Below, piece after piece: positions 25,978 to 32,820 of a DNA stretch of 40,311 nt. The stretch comes from a virus: positions 1-40,311 of the IMG/VR virus record IMGVR_UViG_3300024999_000212; one strand, written 5' to 3'. The position numbers and the translations under genes were made by a program. The stretch's first letter is position 1, and each line of letters starts with the position of its first letter. The notes below the pieces were generated by a model, which had not been told where the DNA came from, ran no database searches, and saw only the letters and a list, made by a program, of their open reading frames with translations.

Positions 25978-25994
25978 TTTTTATTTCTCACTTA

Positions 25995-26459
25995 TCATTT
26001 CTTTAACTTTCCTTTATCTAACAAGTAACAAATTCCAACAGCACAAGCATCAGATTGATCGTCATTTTCGAAATTTAAGTAGGGCCATCTTTTTTTTATT
26101 TCTCTTTGCACATCTTTTTTATCAGCCCTCCCATTGCCCGTAACTGCCTTTTTTACAGTTGACGGAGCATAAAACAATTGTTCACAATCCCAAAAAACAT
26201 AAGAAATTACACCAATAACTTTGAATAATGCTTGAGTACTAATGGAATAACGAGAAAAACCTTGTTCGAAGACAACAATATTTGTCGGATATTTTTCCCT
26301 AAGTTTTAGAAAAAAATCAGCAATTATTTTTAATCTATTTGCGTGATTATATTTTGCATTTGTTTGGATACTAAATACTTGCTTTGGTTTTCCTGTTTCA
26401 GATTCAAAAATACAAATTCCAGTATTGGCAAGAGATGAATCTATTGAATATATGTACAT
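25995..26459 (-). CDS. RuvC-like Holliday junction resolvase
   Basis: 154 aa RNase H-fold nuclease. Catalytic acids are in place: Asp in S-I-D-S-S-L-A-N-T-G (residue 7), Glu in V-V-F-E-Q-G (about 66), and D-x-x-D in D-D-Q-S-D-A-C-A (about 136-141). The A-P-S-T-V-K-K-A-V-T-G-N-G block with following D-K-K-D-V is the RuvC DNA-contact region. It would cut four-way junctions made during replication or recombination before packaging. It is 17 nt upstream of the recombinase start, so they probably act at the same stage. AAAGGA precedes the ATG. Confidence 0.9.
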   Translation of the reverse strand: MYIYSIDSSLANTGICIFESETGKPKQVFSIQTNAKYNHANRLKIIADFFLKLREKYPTNIVVFEQGFSRYSISTQALFKVIGVISYVFWDCEQLFYAPSTVKKAVTGNGRADKKDVQREIKKRWPYLNFENDDQSDACAVGICYLLDKGKLKK

Positions 26460-26490
26460 AAAAATTCCTTTAAATTTTAAAATTTAAAAA

Positions 26491-26520
26491 AAAAGAGTAT
26501 GCCAAAGGGCATACTCTTTT
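26491..26520 (-). terminator. Intrinsic terminator between the holin-like and RuvC genes
   Basis: A perfect 13-bp stem AAAAGAGTATGCC (26491-26503) / GGCATACTCTTTT (26508-26520) with a 4-nt loop. On the minus strand it is followed by an unbroken run of T. RuvC, recombinase and tape measure must be reached by read-through or by a promoter downstream of it. Confidence 0.9.
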
Positions 26521-26540
26521 AATAAAAATAATTATTTTTA

Positions 26541-26846
26541 TTATTGCTTTTTACTCGTAAGTTTATCAAATTCGTGGGCTTTAGTTCCTAAAAACACAAT
26601 TGTAAAAATCATCGCTACGATTGCAAAAATCGGAGCAATTTGATTTAAAACATCCACCGGAACATAAGTAACAGTAAAATAACCAGCCAAAGCAATAACT
26701 GCGGCCACTATAAAAAATATCCATTTTCTAACTTCGGATGCTTGATCTTGATATTTTTTACTTCTTTCTAAAATAAAACTGGCTACTACGGCACTTCCGC
26801 CTGAAGCGAATAGCCAAGTTAAAAATTGAATTAATGTCATTGTCAT
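26541..26846 (-). CDS. Holin-like membrane protein, 101 aa
   Basis: Three likely membrane segments (about residues 5-26, 42-62, 70-90) and a charged C-terminal tail (ending K-K-Q), a layout common to class I holins. AAGGAG precedes the ATG, and a second ATG two codons in gives a possible dual start, as in some holins. The XhlA-like coiled-coil membrane protein encoded upstream supports a lysis role. The endolysin itself lies 14 kb away, so the call rests on topology only. Confidence 0.6.
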   Translation of the reverse strand: MTMTLIQFLTWLFASGGSAVVASFILERSKKYQDQASEVRKWIFFIVAAVIALAGYFTVTYVPVDVLNQIAPIFAIVAMIFTIVFLGTKAHEFDKLTSKKQ

Positions 26847-26859
26847 AAATAGTTTCTCC

Positions 26860-27366
26860 TTAAACCTTAATATAAACTATTCCTCTTTTTTTAAATTCAT
26901 TTTCTAAAATTTTATTAACTGTTCCATTTTCAAGCATTTCTAAAAAAGGAGTCCAGAAATCTCTTGCGGCTGTCCAAAAACCACTTCCGAAAAGTGGGCC
27001 TGAACCACCACCAGCAACTAAATCAATTAACATATCACGAATATCATCTCCCCCAATCCAATAATTAGAGCCGTGTATAAAATCATCTGGATCATGAGAA
27101 AGCAAATCTGAATCGGCATAAATTTGATAAGAAATTCCTCGTCCACTAGACTTTAAAGGTTTTTTCTCCCACATTCCCAATAACCCTCCTGAATCTCCTT
27201 GTCGTGCATATGCCTTTGGACTATTAGCCTGATAAATAATTGTATCGATTAATCCTGCATCATCTGCTAATAAGTCTAATAATTTTTGTGCTACGCTATC
27301 CATAACGCCACTCATTATAGAAACCAAACCTTTAGTTAATTGTTCATCATTATAATATTGTGGCAT
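26860..27366 (-). CDS. Hypothetical phage structural protein, possibly gp10-like, 168 aa
   Basis: An N-terminal helical part, a Gly-rich middle with many aromatics and a late F-W-T-A-A-R-D-F-W-T-P-F block. The last block recalls HK97 gp10-type tail completion proteins, whose C-terminus has a similar Ala-Arg-x-Phe pattern. The resemblance is weak and its position, after the major tail protein instead of before it, is not the usual one. Binding site GTGAGAATAAA. Confidence 0.5.
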   Translation of the reverse strand: MPQYYNDEQLTKGLVSIMSGVMDSVAQKLLDLLADDAGLIDTIIYQANSPKAYARQGDSGGLLGMWEKKPLKSSGRGISYQIYADSDLLSHDPDDFIHGSNYWIGGDDIRDMLIDLVAGGGSGPLFGSGFWTAARDFWTPFLEMLENGTVNKILENEFKKRGIVYIKV

Positions 27367-27377
27367 TTATTTTATTC

Positions 27378-27644
27378 TCACTCCTCGTCTACAAAATTCT
27401 CTGTTTTATTATTTTGGCAACCCTTTTGCTTATATTCTTTTTTATATTCGCAAACACTACAAAAAAGATATTTTTTGAAATAAGTAACTCCATCTGAAAA
27501 TTTCTTCTCAACAATTAATACTAAAGAATTTTCTTCACATTCAGGACACTTTTTATGATAGCCATTATTAAAAGAATTTTCTTCATCTTCATAATATTTA
27601 TTTTTACTTTTGCTTTTATGTTTAGCAAACTTATTCTTCTTCAT
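27378..27644 (-). CDS. Zinc-ribbon protein, 88 aa; possible frameshift extension of the upstream gene
   Basis: A basic N-terminus (many Lys in residues 1-17), an acidic linker and a zinc ribbon formed by C-P-E-C (about 34-37) and C-S-V-C (about 63-66). The gene starts 13 nt after the previous stop, in the +1 frame relative to it, and the frame is open back across that stop. It could thus be made as a fusion by frameshifting, as in tail assembly chaperones, or alone. Confidence 0.55.
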   Translation of the reverse strand: MKKNKFAKHKSKSKNKYYEDEENSFNNGYHKKCPECEENSLVLIVEKKFSDGVTYFKKYLFCSVCEYKKEYKQKGCQNNKTENFVDEE

Positions 27645-27657
27645 GATGAAATTAAAA

Positions 27658-28284
27658 TTATTGAACCTTTTTCTTTCTTGATTTCCTTACAGGCTCCGCA
27701 GAAGGAGTTTCTTTTCTAGGATTGCCTGTTTCTGTAAGACCCGGATACTTTTTATTTAATTCATCTAAATTATTTGTAAATTCTTTAGATATATTTTTTA
27801 ATGTGTCCACATCAATGTTTTTAATTTTATCCAATAAATCAATTACCTTAATAGAAATATCATTGACAATTTTACCTACAGAATTACTTAAAAGCATCTC
27901 TGTTTCTTTAATTTTTACAACTTCATTTAATTCTCGTTCAAATTCTGAATAATTGTAGATTTCCGAAACCAATTTTTCCCATAATCCACTATTATATACT
28001 AAATCTATACTTAAACTTTCCACATCGATATTTGTCAATCTCTCAACAATTTCTAAAATTAGCATGTATTTGCTTGCTATATATTTAGTAGATATATTTT
28101 CTTCCAAGTTATCTTCATATAAACAATTGATATAATTTTGAATTATTTCTACTTTATTGGAAATCGAAATATACGGAATCAAACTTATTTTATATGTTTC
28201 TTCCCCAATATCAAACCTTATTACTTTTTCAGCAATAGGAGTCAAATCAATTTTTAACTTTTCGTTTTCACTTTTAGACGGCAT
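27658..28284 (-). CDS. Putative tail assembly chaperone-like protein, 208 aa
   Basis: The start is set at the ATG behind AAAGGG; a GTG three codons earlier is too close to the site. An N-terminal beta-rich domain (residues 10-45) is followed by a long helical region and a C-terminal Pro/Lys/Arg-rich tail. It shows the size and helix content of tail assembly chaperones, and lies between the major tail and tape measure genes. No specific motif is recognised. An A-rich stretch before its stop could allow a shift into the zinc-ribbon frame. Confidence 0.5.
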   Translation of the reverse strand: MPSKSENEKLKIDLTPIAEKVIRFDIGEETYKISLIPYISISNKVEIIQNYINCLYEDNLEENISTKYIASKYMLILEIVERLTNIDVESLSIDLVYNSGLWEKLVSEIYNYSEFERELNEVVKIKETEMLLSNSVGKIVNDISIKVIDLLDKIKNIDVDTLKNISKEFTNNLDELNKKYPGLTETGNPRKETPSAEPVRKSRKKKVQ

Positions 28285-28296
28285 GAAAATCACCCT

Positions 28297-28761
28297 TTAT
28301 TTTAAAAAATTTTTTATATTATCAAAATTGGAACGCACAATTTCAAAAATCGCAGTAGCAATTCCTAATAACCATATAATCTTATTTGACAAAACTTCTT
28401 TGATAATTAATCTAATATCAATTTTATTTTTTTCTTCTGCTTCATCAAACTTTTTTTTTACTCCCCCAATTTCAACCTTTAATTCAGAAGTCAACTGACC
28501 AACTGTTTTAATTTCATATCGCATAGAAGCTAATGTATCTCCCATACTATTCATAACCTGAATATTTTTTTCAAAAGCAGTTTCCAATCGACATAATACA
28601 GCTTCTAAAACGTTGCCTTGAGTATCTATATTATTAATTGAAACTCTCATATCTTCCACTCTGTCTTCTAGCCTATCTACGCGTTCAGATAAAAGTTTTA
28701 CATCGCTACATATTGTTGTGCATTTAGCATTGCTATTGTTACTTTGATCTGTCATGGGCAT
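28297..28761 (-). CDS. XhlA-like coiled-coil protein with C-terminal membrane anchor, 154 aa
   Basis: Residues about 20-115 are heptad-rich coiled coil (L-S-E-R-V-D-R-L-E-D-R-V near the front). One membrane segment follows at about 127-145, then a short positive tail. This is the layout of XhlA-type proteins that act with holins at the membrane. Two starts are possible: the ATG given here, only 3 nt from GGGGG, or the ATG two codons later at a better distance. Six-base arms (28753-28758 and 28767-28772) fold around the start region. Confidence 0.6.
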   Translation of the reverse strand: MPMTDQSNNSNAKCTTICSDVKLLSERVDRLEDRVEDMRVSINNIDTQGNVLEAVLCRLETAFEKNIQVMNSMGDTLASMRYEIKTVGQLTSELKVEIGGVKKKFDEAEEKNKIDIRLIIKEVLSNKIIWLLGIATAIFEIVRSNFDNIKNFLK

Positions 28762-28859
28762 TTACCCCCATGCTCTAAAATTATTTAAGTTTTTATTATC
28801 GAGCATAGTTCAATATGACACCTCGCTAATTCTTTTATTTATTGTATCTATATCTTTAT

Positions 28860-29786
28860 TTATTGTGTTTCTATTTGCATCTCCCACAATATCTCAATTT
28901 CCTCTTTGGAAATATTGTTTAATTTTGCTTTCCACCCGTAGAATTCTATTGCGGCTTCATTATAGGCTAGAGCGGCTTCAAGTTCTGTTGGGAAGTAACC
29001 AATGTGTGTATTTTTTCCATCAATTCGAATTTGTGCCACCCATTTTTTGATCTGTGTTTTCCAACTAACCCCCATGTATGTACTAGTTGCATCAGGTTTT
29101 TTCTTTATTCCCAATTGCCAATCTGACATTTTTTGCAAAGATATATTTGAATGCTTTCTTCCAATTCCTTTACCTGTTTTAGAAATGGATATTTTCTTCT
29201 TCGTTTCCTCAGAAATTTTACGTATTTTGCCTTTTTGAGCCTCAGACATTCGAATTAGTTCTTCTTTTGTGTGTTTTCTACCTTTATTTTTATCTGAAAT
29301 TTTCTTTTTAGTTTCTTCCGGTCTAGGTTTACCGTAATTATGATTATTTTCACCCATTAATGCCAGCGATCTTTTTCTGTTAGATTCTTCAGAGTGTTTC
29401 TTGCCATACCAATAAGAATTTTCACCTTTATTCATTTCAGATAATTTTTTTCTTGTCGATTGAGAAGGATCAAGTAAACCGTCACCCCCTCTTGTGAGAT
29501 TATACCCTCCACCATCATCTCGATAAGAATTGTAATAAGAAATCCAATAAATTTCCATTAATGGCAAATTTTCATTAGAACATTCTTGAATTATCCAATA
29601 TTTAAAAATATCTTTGCTATATTTATTATATGTGTTTTGGAGATATCCATTATCGTGATTATTCAATTTTAATTCGTTACGATGTTTTTCCCATCTTCTG
29701 AATATATCTTTAGCATAGCCTATATACTTTTTTCCATCTAACACATTCTCTATGCAATATATTCCACTTATTATATTCTTTTTCAT
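28860..29786 (-). CDS. GIY-YIG homing endonuclease with NUMOD repeats and AP2 domain
   Basis: 308 aa. GIY (residues 8-10) and YIG (21-23), the catalytic Arg about residue 30 and a Glu near residue 78 give an intact GIY-YIG nuclease. Residues about 110-220 hold repeated K-K-x-S/S-E-E-T-K-K-K-I-S-type NUMOD3 DNA-binding repeats with Y-G-K and G-K-x-H motifs. The last 65 residues are an AP2-like domain (Y-M-G-V-S-W...W-V-A-Q-I-R...A-A-L-A-Y-N-E-A-A). It stands free between the complete major tail gene and the XhlA-like gene; no group I core was seen around it. Confidence 0.92.
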   Translation of the reverse strand: MKKNIISGIYCIENVLDGKKYIGYAKDIFRRWEKHRNELKLNNHDNGYLQNTYNKYSKDIFKYWIIQECSNENLPLMEIYWISYYNSYRDDGGGYNLTRGGDGLLDPSQSTRKKLSEMNKGENSYWYGKKHSEESNRKRSLALMGENNHNYGKPRPEETKKKISDKNKGRKHTKEELIRMSEAQKGKIRKISEETKKKISISKTGKGIGRKHSNISLQKMSDWQLGIKKKPDATSTYMGVSWKTQIKKWVAQIRIDGKNTHIGYFPTELEAALAYNEAAIEFYGWKAKLNNISKEEIEILWEMQIETQ

Positions 29787-29850
29787 TTTCTCTGATTTTC
29801 CTTTTTTATAAATTATTTATTATAAATTATATTCTCTGAATTAAGTTAAA

Positions 29851-29911
29851 AAGGGGAAGGTTGTCAGAGAAGCAACTTTTCGGATAGAGAGCGACTCTTT
29901 CCTATCCCCTA
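29851..29911. terminator. Complex terminator / structured RNA after the major tail gene
   Basis: On the minus strand an outer stem (AGGGGATAGG with CCTTCCCCT, one bulge) encloses two small hairpins (AGAG/CTCT with loop TCG; GTTG/CAAC). An alternative fold pairs GGATAG with CTATCC instead. T-rich sequence follows on both strands. It would end or punctuate the abundant major tail mRNA; the two competing folds make a control role possible. Confidence 0.6.
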
Positions 29912-29967
29912 TTTTTTATTTTACCACAAAGTTACAAATTTGTTTAACTTTAATTTACAAATTTATG

Positions 29968-30993
29968 TTACGCTTGTGCTTGTACGGTCATGGTATCAAC
30001 GAGACTCCCGCTTGAGGAATCATAATAAGTAGCTGTAATCACGCAAGTACTATCTGCCAAGACCGCCGATGTTGCAGTAATTAGCCCGGCCGCGCTTACA
30101 GTAAATGTAGTACAGCCGCTAGTTCGGGTAAAACTGGTGGACGTTGTTACATTAACGTTCGCGTATGTGCCCCCTCTGATCCCAAGAACCGTAATTTGAG
30201 AAGTATCGGGAAGATCGCTCACATCGAAAGTAACAGTACTAGGGGTGGCCGCAATATCTGTATATGCTACCGAAGTAGTACTTGCAGGAACCCACCAAAC
30301 TTTGTAGTAATAATCTCCACCTGTAGCCGCTTCTACAACAGCAGTACCTTCCAGATTATCACTCGATACGCCATTAGCATTTAAACTCATGTTATAGTTA
30401 CCGGATAAGTTAAAGTTTGGAACATCAATAATTAAATCATAAGTTTTAGTATTTGACGCATCTCTTACTTCACTAATCAGGGTTAGATGAATACCAGTTG
30501 GAGGTAATGTAGCATACCCTACAACTTGATCAACCAAAGTTTCACTGTAATCATAAATACAGTCAACTGTTTGATTTAACCCACCAGAAACAGTAATAAC
30601 CGCTCCCGAAGGAGTTACATTTTGAATTGTACCATTGGGAAGAATTACGCCAACGGTTGAACTAGTTGGAGTTTCAGTAAGAGTAACAGAACCACCACTT
30701 AGTGTTTTCGATTCTTTTTTACAAACAGTATAAGTACTATTAGTAACAGTAGTACCCGCATTTAGCGCAATAATCGATTTATTAAATGTTGCCGATTCAA
30801 CCTTTACTGAAACTTCACGATCATGATAATAAGTATACAATAGTGGGTTGTTGATACCACCGCGTACATCTGTTTTTTGAGTAGTAATTCCAAATGCACT
30901 AGAAATATTAGCTTTGCCAAGGAATAGCAGAGCATCCGTAGTTGCATCTCTACCAATTACATCAGCCACACTAACTAAAAATTCATTTGCCAT
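29968..30993 (-). CDS. Major tail (tube) protein with C-terminal Ig-like (Big_2) domain
   Basis: 341 aa. The N-terminal 240 residues begin M-A-N-E-F-L-V-S-V and show alternating beta segments (V-R-G-G-I-N-N-P-L-L-Y-T-Y, S-V-K-V-E), as in tail tube proteins. Residues about 255-341 form a bacterial Ig-like domain with V-S-A-A-G-L-I-T-A-T and C-V-I-T-A-T-Y. Such domains decorate the outside of siphovirus tails. Strong AAAGGAG site; a large terminator follows. Identification rests on position, composition and domain layout. Confidence 0.72.
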   Translation of the reverse strand: MANEFLVSVADVIGRDATTDALLFLGKANISSAFGITTQKTDVRGGINNPLLYTYYHDREVSVKVESATFNKSIIALNAGTTVTNSTYTVCKKESKTLSGGSVTLTETPTSSTVGVILPNGTIQNVTPSGAVITVSGGLNQTVDCIYDYSETLVDQVVGYATLPPTGIHLTLISEVRDASNTKTYDLIIDVPNFNLSGNYNMSLNANGVSSDNLEGTAVVEAATGGDYYYKVWWVPASTTSVAYTDIAATPSTVTFDVSDLPDTSQITVLGIRGGTYANVNVTTSTSFTRTSGCTTFTVSAAGLITATSAVLADSTCVITATYYDSSSGSLVDTMTVQAQA

Positions 30994-31024
30994 ATTTTAC
31001 GCTCTCCTTTTAAAATTTATAAAT

Positions 31025-31819
31025 TTATACACTACCTAATTTTCCTCCATCCACCATTTCTGGATGCTCAGTAAAATAAGCATCTGTTGAAATCAAAATA
31101 CTAGAATACCTTCCTTTTTTGTCAATTGGAGATAAGAAGTGTTTTATGATTTCTGAACCATTTTTAGATTTTATCTGACCAGAAATTTCCAGGGGAGAAT
31201 AAAGACTATGATTATAGGACAGCATTAATCTTTCAAAATGCTTGTTAAATTGATATAATGTATATTCTTCAATTTCATGTATAGTCTTATGCATTATTGA
31301 ACAAAATGCCCATATTTCGTCCTCTAATGACAAATTAGAAAATTTACGAGAACTATATTGTAGAACTTTTTCCAACTCAGGATGGTATTCTTCTACATAT
31401 TCGACAGATAAACCATTTTGATTTAAAATAATTTCTCGTATAACTTCAAATTCTTGTTCTGTAAAAACAGTTTCGCCAATTTTTATACTAATCTCTAAAG
31501 ATACCTCAGAAAACCCTATGTATACATCATCGTGCTTAGTAATAATTTCCAAAAACCTTATCAATGAAACATCTAACGATTCGCCCAAATCTTTGTTCCA
31601 TTGAGAATTAATATATATCAATAAGAACTTTAAATACGATGCTTTAATTATTTCTTTTTGAGAAATAAAGTCTTTTGGATATTGAAAAATTTTATAATAT
31701 AAATGTTGGGCCTCAAAATCTTTTAATTTTATCGGATAAAATTCTACACCTTTATATATTTGAGGAAGTCCAAATATATCATATTTATTATTATAAAATT
31801 TTTTTGTAATTTTTCTCAT
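31025..31819 (-). CDS. Conserved phage tail-region protein, 264 aa
   Basis: Mostly helical with a conserved-looking centre: F-E-V-I-R-E-I-I-L-N-Q-N (about residues 120-131), L-E-D-E-I-W-A-F near 165, and Y-T-L-Y-Q-F-N-K-H-F-E-R-L near 183. These resemble a family seen just after tail genes in large phages of Bacillota, probably tail assembly factors; this is recalled, not searched. It begins directly after the previous stop and precedes the major tail gene in transcription order. Confidence 0.55.
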   Translation of the reverse strand: MRKITKKFYNNKYDIFGLPQIYKGVEFYPIKLKDFEAQHLYYKIFQYPKDFISQKEIIKASYLKFLLIYINSQWNKDLGESLDVSLIRFLEIITKHDDVYIGFSEVSLEISIKIGETVFTEQEFEVIREIILNQNGLSVEYVEEYHPELEKVLQYSSRKFSNLSLEDEIWAFCSIMHKTIHEIEEYTLYQFNKHFERLMLSYNHSLYSPLEISGQIKSKNGSEIIKHFLSPIDKKGRYSSILISTDAYFTEHPEMVDGGKLGSV

Positions 31820-32362
31820 TTATACAGCCCAATTGCAAAAGATTATTGATTTTCCTACAAATGGAGTATACCCAACTACTCTAAGACGACAACGAGGGTT
31901 TGCTCTTGCATCAAAATATAATTTCCCCAATCCTCCTACGTCTACACCATTGAAAACTCTAATTAACTCTTGAGCCAACATATCGGCTCTTGTCTGATAA
32001 TTACTAAGTTGAGCAACCTTCGCATGAGGATATATTTCCATTCCTATAGAAATATTTCCTACAACGTAATTTACAGGATCGGCAGTTAAAACAGAAATTC
32101 GTAATTGGCAACATTCTTCTACCCATGCCGAATCTAATCCCGTTGTCATAAATACCCTACAATCCGTCATAGTTTTTAAACCATCATAAATCAACACTCC
32201 CTTTTGAGATTTTGTGAGATCGGGATGGGAACTATCTTCTTTCCAGGCATTTGCATCATTGTATTTCAACAACTTCCACGCTAATTCACTATTATCAATT
32301 AAGTGCGTTATGCAATTGTAAGGTAAAATAGGGAGAATACCAAAATCATTATAATTTGACAT
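31820..32362 (-). CDS. Putative tail completion / tail terminator-like protein, 180 aa
   Basis: Alpha/beta protein with a start 12 nt after GAGGAG. An N-terminal H-L-I-D-N-S-E-L-A-W-K-L-L-K segment, a middle Y-V-V-G-N-I-S-I-G-M-E-I-Y strand pair and a C-terminal V-G-K-S-I-I-F-C-N-W strand fit small connector or tail-terminator proteins encoded just before the tail tube. An out-of-frame ATG lies nearer the binding site but closes after six codons. Function is inferred from size, order and strand pattern. Confidence 0.5.
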   Translation of the reverse strand: MSNYNDFGILPILPYNCITHLIDNSELAWKLLKYNDANAWKEDSSHPDLTKSQKGVLIYDGLKTMTDCRVFMTTGLDSAWVEECCQLRISVLTADPVNYVVGNISIGMEIYPHAKVAQLSNYQTRADMLAQELIRVFNGVDVGGLGKLYFDARANPRCRLRVVGYTPFVGKSIIFCNWAV

Positions 32363-32387
32363 TTGCCATAAATTCTCCTCATTAAAA

Positions 32388-32424
32388 GTAAAGAGAATAT
32401 CAATTTAATTAATATTCTCTTTAC
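32388..32424 (-). terminator. Intrinsic terminator-like hairpin
   Basis: Perfect 13-bp arms GTAAAGAGAATAT (32388-32400) and ATATTCTCTTTAC (32412-32424), with an 11-nt AT loop. On the minus strand TTTTAA follows. It lies between the small coiled-coil gene and the tail completion gene, whose GAGGAG site comes right after it. Confidence 0.75.
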
Positions 32425-32461
32425 ATTTTATTAATAAAATAAAAACAATATTTTATTTAAT

Positions 32462-32725
32462 TCAATCTTCTTTTTGATTTTCTTGATCTTCTTGATCTTT
32501 TTGACCAGAATGTTCATCCCGATCTTCATCTTCAAGTTCTAAAAGAATTTCTTTTAAAGAATCGATTTTGCCTTGCAGTAAAGAATCTTGTACTCTATTC
32601 TCATTTACAAAATCCAAAATTCCTGTTTGGCGCATAAACTCATTAAGTTTGTCATTATTTTCTTTTTGGCGTTTTGTTAATTCTCCTTCGAGAAACTCAA
32701 TTTTTTCTTGAATTTTTTCCTTCAT
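32462..32725 (-). CDS. Small charged coiled-coil protein, 87 aa
   Basis: Almost wholly helical: a Lys/Glu-rich coiled coil at residues 1-25 and another at 45-65, then a tail of repeated Asp/Glu/Gln (about 66-87). GGAG lies 10 nt before the ATG. Possibly an assembly factor or chaperone for the giant fibre encoded just before it; position is the only evidence. Confidence 0.55.
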   Translation of the reverse strand: MKEKIQEKIEFLEGELTKRQKENNDKLNEFMRQTGILDFVNENRVQDSLLQGKIDSLKEILLELEDEDRDEHSGQKDQEDQENQKED

Positions 32726-32798
32726 TTATTTACTTTCTCCATTATTTGAAATTGATTGAAATTAAAATTGAAACTAAAATATAAATTAAAAACTAGAA

Positions 32799-32820
32799 AT
32801 ATTATATTTAAATATAATAT
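32799..32820. repeat. 22-bp perfect AT palindrome at the end of the fibre gene
   Basis: A perfect palindrome of A and T only, overlapping the fibre gene stop codon (32808-32810). A weak hairpin could form in mRNA. With no G or C it is a poor terminator; it may be chance. Confidence 0.35.

Noticed and set aside
24943-25994. Attachment site next to the tyrosine recombinase
   Set aside because: No repeated core or tRNA-like end was found in the short gaps beside the gene.
28762-29967. A second group I intron around the GIY-YIG gene
   Set aside because: No P7-type GACTA/TAGTC pair was seen, and the genes on both sides look complete.
32799-32820. 22-bp perfect AT palindrome as a terminator or operator
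   Set aside because: It has no G or C, so it forms a weak stem, and such sequences arise easily at this base composition.
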